Shown here: piece by piece, positions 9,722 to 16,083 of the stretch
Layout: the number at the start of each line of letters is the position of its first letter
Position numbering within the stretch: position 1 is the stretch's first letter
Assembly (NCBI GenBank): GCA_026397965.1
Contig: JAPLTU010000036.1
Location: 62,001-126,000 of the forward strand
Length of the DNA stretch: 64,000 bases
Direction: 5' to 3'
DNA from: Verrucomicrobiota bacterium
GTDB taxonomy: Bacteria; Verrucomicrobiota; Verrucomicrobiia; Opitutales; UBA953
Notes under the pieces: generated by a model
Told to the model about the DNA's origin: nothing
What the model saw: the letters and a program-made list of their open reading frames with translations, nothing else
Database searches by the model: none
Position numbers and translations under genes: made by a program

Positions 9722-10624
9722 TTACTTCGATTTCTTGGGTTTGAGGGGCAACTTGAGGCCCATCTGCGCCTCCATATAAGTTGCGAGCTGCTCGACGAAT
9801 ACCGCCGCGAAGTGCCTGCGGCTGGCGTCCGTGTCACGGACGCCCTTAGAATTGCTTTCGATTTGGAAGCCGGCGAAGTGGGTTTCCGGTGCGGTATGGG
9901 TGCGAGTATTGTAGCCGCCGTTGAAGTAGGGCTCGCCGGGGACGGGTTTGGCGGCGCTCGGCGTGGAGGGGAAACCGGATTTCTCCATCAGCGCACCGAA
10001 ACTCTGCGGTCCATGCAGGAGCGCCGGATAGGCCGCCGGATTTTTCAGCGCAAAGAATTGCATCGTGCCTTTCTTGATGAAGTCCGGCTTACTGAGTTCG
10101 GCGTCCGTCTGGCCAAACTGCGCCCGGTCGTGTCCGTAGCCGAGTTCCAGCCGCGCATCGGCATGTCCGTGCCCATGGAGATCGATATAGAATCCTTTGC
10201 CGTATTGCCCGACGACCGACTTCTGAGCGCTGCGGATGAAACCTTGAAAGTCATTCCAGCTCTGCTCGGTGAGACGATTGCCGGCGGCCCCTTCGACGAT
10301 CTCGCGGTTACAATCGATTTTCTTGCGCGTGACCTGACAGATGATCACGTGGGGATGCTGGCTGGTGCGGGCGACGAGTTCATCATCGATCGCGCGCGCC
10401 AGTTCCAAGGTATTGGTATCAAAGGCGAAGGTGCCTTTCTCTCGGTCAGGCAACTCGTCAGGTTTCTCGCGGCCGCCGTGCGGGGCGGACAGTACAAAGG
10501 GCAGGCTACCGGCGATATATTCGACGTAGTGGTTCCGTCCGTAATAAGTCTTGCCGGGCACATAGGTTTCGTCGGCCTGCGCGGAGATTACGAATAACAG
10601 TAACGCGAGCAGCGCACGAGTCAT
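9722..10624 (-). CDS. Secreted N-formylglutamate amidohydrolase-like protein
   Basis: 300 residues with a signal peptide (residues 1-17). Conserved features of the N-formylglutamate amidohydrolase fold are present in order: APHGG at 47-51, DTNT at 69-72, KKIDCNR at 101-107 and DLHGHGH at 148-154, which together supply the metal-binding Glu/His and Arg residues of this carboxypeptidase-like fold. The signal peptide makes a role in cytoplasmic histidine degradation unlikely; a periplasmic peptidase or amidase role is more plausible. It is the last gene of the rib-nusB-ftsY-aroB run, 38 nt after aroB. Confidence 0.72.
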   Translation of the reverse strand: MTRALLALLLFVISAQADETYVPGKTYYGRNHYVEYIAGSLPFVLSAPHGGREKPDELPDREKGTFAFDTNTLELARAIDDELVARTSQHPHVIICQVTRKKIDCNREIVEGAAGNRLTEQSWNDFQGFIRSAQKSVVGQYGKGFYIDLHGHGHADARLELGYGHDRAQFGQTDAELSKPDFIKKGTMQFFALKNPAAYPALLHGPQSFGALMEKSGFPSTPSAAKPVPGEPYFNGGYNTRTHTAPETHFAGFQIESNSKGVRDTDASRRHFAAVFVEQLATYMEAQMGLKLPLKPKKSK

Positions 10625-10662
10625 AGGGCTTCTTAGATCTTTTGTGGTTTGATGGACTGAGC

Positions 10663-11760
10663 TCAGCGGCTGGCGCCGCCGCGTTCCAGGGCGCGGATGG
10701 CGAGTTCTTCCGGAATGTCATCCGCAGTGCTGGCCGCCCCAATGCCGTCTTGCAGCACGAACCTTAGTTTGCCGCCCCGGACTTTCTTGTCGCGCCGCAT
10801 CGCGGCTAACATCTTGTCAATCGGGAGGGCCGACCGTAGGCGGGTCGGTAATTGATGAGCGCGGATGACGGCCTCGACGGTCTCGGCTTGGGCTGCCGTG
10901 CAGTGTTTCAGATCGGCGGAGAGATTTGCGGCCATGACTAGGCCGATGGCGACGGCTTCCCCGTGTAAGTAGGTGCCATAGCCGGCGGCGGCCTCGACGG
11001 CGTGCCCGAAAGTATGTCCGAGATTCAAGAGTGCACGCCCTCCTTGGGCGCTGGTCTCGCGTTCATCGCCCGCGACCACTGCTGCTTTGATTTCGACGCA
11101 GCGGCGGATGACGCTCGGCAGCAGCGCGTGGTTCCAGCATAGCGGCGCGTTTTGCTCGAGGAGCCCGAAGAGATCGGCATCCGCAAGCAAACCGTGTTTG
11201 ATGACTTCGGCCATGCCGGCGGCGAATTCGCGGGCTGGCAAGGTTGCGAGCAAGTCCGTGTCCGCCCAGACGGCAGTGGGTTGGTGAAAACTTCCGACCA
11301 GGTTTTTCCCGGCAACGAGATTGATCCCCGTTTTACCTCCGACGGAACTATCGACCATCGCCAGCAAGGTCGTCGGGATTTGATAAAAATCTAACCCACG
11401 CAGGTAGGATGCGGCGGCGAAGCCGGCCAAATCTCCGATCACCCCGCCACCAAAAGCAAAGACGACGCCATCTCGGGCGATGCCGTTGCCGGCTAAGAAG
11501 TCCCAGATGCGGCCTAATTCCGCACCAGACTTAGCGGTCTCGCCATCTTGGGCGGTGACCAGTATGGGCATCAATCTGCCGAGCTCTTGCACGAAATCCC
11601 TTTGAGCCGCCGCCACGGCTGGCGAGGTGATTGCCGCGCACTTCTGTCCGGCGTCGACGCGTTGGCGTGCCTTAGCCAAGGCCTCGTGGCGCATGCCTGC
11701 CCCGATTCTCACCGGGTAAGAGCGATTGCCTAATTGAACGGTGACGGTCTCGGCCGGCAT
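10663..11760 (-). CDS. aroB: 3-dehydroquinate synthase
   Basis: 365 residues. Catalyses the second step of the shikimate pathway, converting DAHP to 3-dehydroquinate using NAD and a divalent metal. GGGVIGD (104-110) is the NAD-binding turn and DSSVGGKTG (137-145) the phosphate loop. The zinc ligands are E184, H249 (GHTFGH) and H266. The start at 11760 gives the usual family length; the upstream frame adds 12 unlikely residues. It lies 43 nt downstream of ftsY in a minus-strand operon. Confidence 0.95.
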   Translation of the reverse strand: MPAETVTVQLGNRSYPVRIGAGMRHEALAKARQRVDAGQKCAAITSPAVAAAQRDFVQELGRLMPILVTAQDGETAKSGAELGRIWDFLAGNGIARDGVVFAFGGGVIGDLAGFAAASYLRGLDFYQIPTTLLAMVDSSVGGKTGINLVAGKNLVGSFHQPTAVWADTDLLATLPAREFAAGMAEVIKHGLLADADLFGLLEQNAPLCWNHALLPSVIRRCVEIKAAVVAGDERETSAQGGRALLNLGHTFGHAVEAAAGYGTYLHGEAVAIGLVMAANLSADLKHCTAAQAETVEAVIRAHQLPTRLRSALPIDKMLAAMRRDKKVRGGKLRFVLQDGIGAASTADDIPEELAIRALERGGASR

Positions 11761-11803
11761 GGGTCTGACGGTGACGCTCCTTGGTGCGGCTGGCAAGACA
11801 ACC

Positions 11804-12709
11804 TCACGCGCTCAGGCCCAGCACGGAGCGTGCGTAAGCCTTGGCGTTGAACGGTTGCAGGTCTTCAGGTTTTTCGCCCATACCGATAAAGCAAACGGGC
11901 AGACCAAGCTCTCGGACCACCGCCACCAGTGCGCCGCCTTTGGCCGTGCCATCAAGTTTCGTGACGATCAGGCCAGTAAGCCCCACGGCTTCATGGAAGA
12001 CCTTGGCTTGTTCGATGGAGTTCGCGCCCAGCGAGCCATCGATCACCAGCCATTTTTCGTGCGGCGCTCCGGGGAGTGCTTTCGCGATCACGCGGACGAC
12101 TTTGCGTAACTCTTCTAAGAGGTGGGTTTTGGTGTGGAGGCGGCCAGCGGTATCTAAAATCGCAAAATCAACGCCGCGCGCCGCGGCGGCTTTGACGGTG
12201 TCGAAGGCGACCGCGGCAGGATCGGCTCCGGCGGCGCCACCGACGACTTCGACGTCGAGTCGGGCGGCCCAAGCTGCCAGCTGCTCTCCGGCGGCGGCGC
12301 GGAAAGTGTCGCACGCCCCGAGCAAACTGGTCCGGCCTTGCTGTTGAAAGTGCCAGGACAGTTTGGCGGCAGTCGTGGTCTTGCCGGCCCCATTGACGCC
12401 CAGTAGCATGATGACCGTCGGCTTGGCCGTGTAAGTATGGAGGGTTTTCGCGCTACCCAACGCCTGTTCGATCGCTATGGCGGCGGCTTCGGCGGCGCCG
12501 GCGTGACGGATAGTAGATTCGTTTTTCCAGGCGGCTTGCGCGGCGGCCACGACTTCATTTGTAGTCGTCAGGCCAAAATCCGCGGCGATCAGACGTTCGC
12601 GTAATTGTTCGGTGGTTTGACCGTCGATGGGTCGAGCTAACAGGTTCGCCACCACTTCCGCGGTGCGCCCGAAGCCAGCTTTTAAACGTTCGAAAAATCC
12701 GCCCGCCAT
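11804..12709 (-). CDS. ftsY: Signal recognition particle receptor FtsY
   Basis: 301 residues, essentially the NG domain only, without the long acidic A domain of the E. coli protein. GTPase motifs: P-loop GVNGAGKTT at 104-112, DTFRAAA at 134-140, DTAGR at 186-190 and TKLDGTAKGG at 250-259, the last being diagnostic of the SRP GTPases. It docks ribosome-SRP complexes at SecYEG. The first residues (MAGGFFERLKAGF) form the amphipathic membrane-binding helix. It begins 3 nt after the S10-NusB fusion gene, so the two are very probably translationally linked. Confidence 0.95.
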   Translation of the reverse strand: MAGGFFERLKAGFGRTAEVVANLLARPIDGQTTEQLRERLIAADFGLTTTNEVVAAAQAAWKNESTIRHAGAAEAAAIAIEQALGSAKTLHTYTAKPTVIMLLGVNGAGKTTTAAKLSWHFQQQGRTSLLGACDTFRAAAGEQLAAWAARLDVEVVGGAAGADPAAVAFDTVKAAAARGVDFAILDTAGRLHTKTHLLEELRKVVRVIAKALPGAPHEKWLVIDGSLGANSIEQAKVFHEAVGLTGLIVTKLDGTAKGGALVAVVRELGLPVCFIGMGEKPEDLQPFNAKAYARSVLGLSA

Positions 12710-12712
12710 GGT

Positions 12713-13519
12713 TCAGACTCCTTCGGCTTTGCGCGGATCGCGACCGATTTCTTCCTTATAACTATCCAGGATGCCGTTCACGAAACGTTTGGATTCATCG
12801 GACGAAAACATTTTAGCAATATCGACGGCCTCATTGATGCTGACGACGGGCGGGATATCCGTGCGGCGCATAAGTTCGAACGCGGCCAGGCGCAGGATGG
12901 CTAAATCAACGCGGGCGATCCGGGCAAAAGCCCAGTTCTTAGCATACTTTCCGATGATCTCATCGATGAGGGTCGCCTCGCGGATGACTCCGTGAATCAG
13001 TTCTTCGGCGAAGGAGTAGTATTCCCGAGGCTGTTCGCGTTCCGAGAAAAAGTCGTAAAGGCTCGTGACGAGGTCGCCGTGGCGCTGCACTTCCCAGGAA
13101 TAAAGAAACTGCATGGCGGCGACCCGGCTGTCATGGCGACGGTTGCGCTTCGCCGGGATGGCGGCGGGATCTGGGGCCACGGGCTCGTCCGGCGAGATGA
13201 TGCTAATCTCGATGCCGGCCGGCAGGTTGATGCGCCGCATGACGTCGACGGTCTGCGACGTGGCGTTGATGATTTCGAGATTACGGCGGTGGCCGCGAAT
13301 CTCGTCCTGGCCTACCGCACGATAGACCTCAATCTGCGAGGGCAACGGAAAGGGGCCGGAGATACGGGCGCCGGTGGGCGTCACGCTGGCCACGATTTCT
13401 GAGGCGCATTGATCCGCCATGCGGTAGTCGATGCCCTTGATACGGATACGTATCTTGGCGCGCGCGGCGGGCGAAATAGTCGAGTCGGAGTCCACGTTAG
13501 TTCTGGGCAAAGGGGTCAT
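12713..13519 (-). CDS. nusB: Ribosomal protein S10 (NusE)-like domain fused to NusB
   Basis: 268 residues in one open frame. Residues about 22-109 align with ribosomal protein uS10: KIRIRIKGIDYR, SGPFPLP and TSQTVDVMRRINLPAGIEI match the E. coli positions of RIRIRLKAFDHR, RGPIPLP and TEKTVDALMRLDLAAGVDV. The segment after PLP (residues 61-80), the ribosome-binding loop in S10, is about 10 residues shorter and lacks the usual ISPHVNK core. A Pro/Ala-rich linker (110-128) leads to a complete NusB domain (129-262: SRVAAMQFLYSWEV, RVDLAILRLAAFEL, SINEAVDIAKMF, KRFVNGILD). NusB and S10 form the heterodimer that binds boxA RNA in rRNA antitermination. The ATG at 13519 overlaps ribH by 23 nt; a GTG at 13495 just after the ribH stop keeps the full S10 part. 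Confidence 0.92.
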   Translation of the reverse strand: MTPLPRTNVDSDSTISPAARAKIRIRIKGIDYRMADQCASEIVASVTPTGARISGPFPLPSQIEVYRAVGQDEIRGHRRNLEIINATSQTVDVMRRINLPAGIEISIISPDEPVAPDPAAIPAKRNRRHDSRVAAMQFLYSWEVQRHGDLVTSLYDFFSEREQPREYYSFAEELIHGVIREATLIDEIIGKYAKNWAFARIARVDLAILRLAAFELMRRTDIPPVVSINEAVDIAKMFSSDESKRFVNGILDSYKEEIGRDPRKAEGV

Positions 13520-14033
13520 GGCCGTGGCGTTTATGTCCGTCCGCTTCGGCCTGATCGAGGCGTTCGCCGAGTTCGATCCGATGCGCGGCCATCGTGAGAG
13601 CCGCCAGGGCGAACTCCGTGCCGCGATCGAGGTCGCCTTTACAACGGGCTTCCGCTTGGTCGCGCGTGTTGGTCACCACGATACCGTTGATGACGGGGAC
13701 CTCGGAGCGCAGCGACGCGTCGATGAGGGCTTTGGCGGTGGCGTGGGCGATGATTTCGTGGTGAGGGGTGTCTCCGGCCACGACCACGCCGAGCGCGATG
13801 ATGCAATCATGGTCGCCGGACATCGCCGTCATGTACGCGCAGTAAGGAATCTCGCCCGAGCCGGGGACGCGGATAATTTTAATATTAGCAGCCGGGACGC
13901 CGCCGCCATGTAAGGCCTTGAGGACCCGGGTAAGCAGGGCTTCCACCAGTTCTCCGTTATAGCCGGCGGCGACAATGGCCAGGTGCAGTTCGGCGCCGTC
14001 GACGGCATCAGGAATAGGCTTATCTTGGCTCAT
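13497..14033 (-). CDS. ribH: 6,7-dimethyl-8-ribityllumazine synthase
   Basis: 178 residues. Condenses the butanone phosphate made by RibB with the ribityl-amino-uracil, the penultimate riboflavin step. Family motifs: VPGSGEIP (57-64), GVVVAGDTPHHE (82-93, containing the active-site His) and the GIVVTNTRDQAEAR region (117-130). The start at 14033 (MSQDKPIP) gives a normal length. It sits between ribB(X) and the NusB gene; ribH-nusB adjacency is common in bacteria. Confidence 0.93.
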   Translation of the reverse strand: MSQDKPIPDAVDGAELHLAIVAAGYNGELVEALLTRVLKALHGGGVPAANIKIIRVPGSGEIPYCAYMTAMSGDHDCIIALGVVVAGDTPHHEIIAHATAKALIDASLRSEVPVINGIVVTNTRDQAEARCKGDLDRGTEFALAALTMAAHRIELGERLDQAEADGHKRHGHDPFAQN

Positions 14034-14103
14034 GGTGGAAGAACAGGAGCCCGATGGAGGGGTTTCTTCCCCTGCCTGCAAGCGGAATCACCCAAGGGGC
14101 CTC

Positions 14104-15180
14104 TTAGAAAGGGACTTGTTCGACGATTTCCAGCCCATAACCCCCAAGGCCCACGACCTTGCGTGGGTTATTCGTGATCAGCCGAATCTGTCGAAGTCCG
14201 ATATGCGAAAGAATCTGCGCACCGATGCCGTAGTCACGCGCATCCATTTTACCAAGGCGGACGCCTTCGTTGTCCGCTTGCATCCCGCCAAAGGGTTGGG
14301 TGACGTGAACGATCACACCATACTCCGCTTTGGACACGGCTTCAAAGCTGGCCCCCAATGAGGTGCCCGCGCCGAACTGCTGGCCGCGGAAAAGGTCTCC
14401 CAGGAGATTTTCACGTTGGACGCGAACAAGGGTCGGTCGGTCGTTGGGTTGTCCGCGAATGAAGGCCAAGTGTTGGCGTCCGTCCGGGATGGACCGGTAG
14501 ACCCGGAGCGTGAATTCGCCCCACTGCGACTGGAAGGGGCTCTCGGCGATGAGTTCTACCAACCGTTCGCGACGGTGCCGGAACTCGATGAGTTGGGCGA
14601 TGGAGATCATGTGCAGCCCGAAACGCTGCTTGAGCTCGAGCAATTCAGGCAAGCGAGCCATCGAACCGTCCTCGTTAAGGATTTCGCAAATGACTCCGCT
14701 GGGGTGCAGGCCAGCGAGTGAAGCCAGATCGACGGCCGCTTCGGTATGGCCAGCTCGCTGGAGGACGCCGCCCGGGCGGGCCATCAGCGGGAAAATATGT
14801 CCAGGCTGGACGAGCTGTTCAGGTTTGGACTGCGGATCGGCGAGGATGGAAATCGTCTTCGCCCGGTCATACGCGCTGATACCGGTCGAGATGCCATCGG
14901 CAGCGTCGACCGAAACGGCAAAGGCCGTCCGTTGTGATTCCCGATTCTCCGGCACCATCTGCGAGATACCGAGCCGACGTAGTTGATGTTCGAGCGTGGG
15001 CACACAGATGAGCCCCCGCGCATGCCGAATCATCATATTGATGGTCTCCGGCGTTGCTTTCGAAGCCGCCATCACGAGGTCGCCCTCGTTCTCGCGGTTC
15101 TCGTCGTCCGTCACAATCACGAGCTTACCCGCGGCGATATCCGCAAGGGCTTGCTCGATGGGGTCGAAGGGCTCGGACAT
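14104..15180 (-). CDS. ribB: Dihydroxybutanone-phosphate synthase with degenerate GTP cyclohydrolase II domain (RibBX-like)
   Basis: 358 residues. Residues 1-205 are a complete RibB domain: DDENRENEGDL (25-35), RAGHTEAAVDL (142-152) and GVICEIL (162-168) supply the metal and ribulose-5-phosphate ligands. Residues 206-358 have the RibA fold, with the end LRQIRLITNNPRK and YGLEIVEQVP well kept. The zinc loop that normally reads CLTGD...RCDC is here LLGDLFRGQQFGAG with no cysteine, and the QEGRGIGL catalytic segment is replaced by QPFGGM. The RibA half is therefore probably not a GTP cyclohydrolase. RibB proteins with an inactive RibA-like tail are known as RibBX. The start at 15180 follows a hairpin ending in a T run. 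Confidence 0.9.
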   Translation of the reverse strand: MSEPFDPIEQALADIAAGKLVIVTDDENRENEGDLVMAASKATPETINMMIRHARGLICVPTLEHQLRRLGISQMVPENRESQRTAFAVSVDAADGISTGISAYDRAKTISILADPQSKPEQLVQPGHIFPLMARPGGVLQRAGHTEAAVDLASLAGLHPSGVICEILNEDGSMARLPELLELKQRFGLHMISIAQLIEFRHRRERLVELIAESPFQSQWGEFTLRVYRSIPDGRQHLAFIRGQPNDRPTLVRVQRENLLGDLFRGQQFGAGTSLGASFEAVSKAEYGVIVHVTQPFGGMQADNEGVRLGKMDARDYGIGAQILSHIGLRQIRLITNNPRKVVGLGGYGLEIVEQVPF

Positions 15181-15218
15181 AAAAGGAGGGAGGTTTGAAC
15201 TTGGTCGTTCCCTCCCTC
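15181..15218 (-). terminator. Hairpin plus T run immediately before ribB(X)
   Basis: An 8 bp stem pairs 15186-15193 with 15211-15218 (CCTCCCTC / GAGGGAGG) around a 17 nt loop. Read on the minus strand it is followed by C and four T, then directly by the ribB(X) start codon. It could terminate transcription from the upstream LamG-like gene or act as an attenuator. The large loop makes it weak, and no FMN riboswitch is visible upstream. Confidence 0.4.
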
Positions 15219-15267
15219 GGTGCAAGCGGGGAGATGTCTCCCTTGGCTTAAAAGCGCTGGCTTTGGC

Positions 15268-16029
15268 TTATTTAGCAGCCTTAGCCTTAGCCTTGCCAGT
15301 GGCCTTTCCCTTGGCGGCAGCCGCAGCGCCGGGAGCTGGAGGTTGAGGCGCGACTTTCATGGCTTCGGCGATTTTAGCGCTGGTGGCTTTCCAGTCAGCC
15401 TTGGGTTCGGCTTTGACGCTCCAGATTGAGAAGTTGCGGAAGGTAGCGGATTTTCCACCGCAGGTCAGGCCGGGGTTCGCCTTCTCTAGCTTGAAGAGGT
15501 CGCTGCTGCCGAAGCCTGAGATTTTTCCGTCAATCGTCGCGACCATGGTGTCGCCCAACATCTCCAAGACGATGCTATGCCAGGTGCCGGGTTCGAATTT
15601 TTCCGCTTGGGCGAGAAAGAGGACCGCTTTGTCTGGTCCGTCATGATCGTTGTCGTCGCGTTGGATACGGAGCGCGGTAGGCGAGATGGTGACGCGGGCC
15701 ATATGCTCCTTGAGGGTGTTAATGCTTAGAGAAATGGAGTTGGCCCCATCGAGACGGAACTCGACCGCGACGACGCAGTTTTGGAACTGGGTGGTGATCC
15801 GACTGGCGGCACCGTGATTGTCGGCTGGAATCTGTTCGACGTGCGTCCCGTCTTCGGCGCGATCCCATTTACCTTTCGCGGCCTTCCATTCGGCTGCCTT
15901 CGAGGCTGCGGTGAGCGCGTCGGAAATAAGTTCTTTATCAGGTTGGGCGAATAAGGTCGCGGGTGCCGCAGCGTGCGAAGGGGCGAACAGGGCGCCTAAG
16001 GCGAGGAGGGATAGGAGGGGGAGTCTCAT
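15268..16029 (-). CDS. Secreted LamG/DUF1080-like protein
   Basis: 253 residues with a signal peptide (about 1-20). The centre reads like a concanavalin-type beta-sandwich: VVAVEFRLDG, SLSINTLKEHMARVTIS, WHSIVLEMLGDTMVATIDGKISGF, and FRNFSIWSV at the end of the fold, the layout of DUF1080/LamG domains. The last 30 residues are an Ala/Lys-rich tail (GKATGKAKAKAAK). It could bind or cleave sugars outside the cytoplasm, but no catalytic residues are identifiable. C-rich bases (ctaccc) precede the start at 16029 in place of a Shine-Dalgarno. Confidence 0.6.
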   Translation of the reverse strand: MRLPLLSLLALGALFAPSHAAAPATLFAQPDKELISDALTAASKAAEWKAAKGKWDRAEDGTHVEQIPADNHGAASRITTQFQNCVVAVEFRLDGANSISLSINTLKEHMARVTISPTALRIQRDDNDHDGPDKAVLFLAQAEKFEPGTWHSIVLEMLGDTMVATIDGKISGFGSSDLFKLEKANPGLTCGGKSATFRNFSIWSVKAEPKADWKATSAKIAEAMKVAPQPPAPGAAAAAKGKATGKAKAKAAK

Positions 16030-16083
16030 GGGTAGGTATCTTTATAACAGCAGAAAGGGGAGATAGTTGCCGCCCCAAGGCTT

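Noticed and set aside
9812-10597. 261-residue plus-strand frame
   Set aside because: Antisense to the amidohydrolase-like gene, which has a signal peptide and conserved metal motifs.
15181-15267. FMN riboswitch before the riboflavin genes
   Set aside because: Only 87 bp, with none of the conserved FMN aptamer segments; just a simple hairpin is present.
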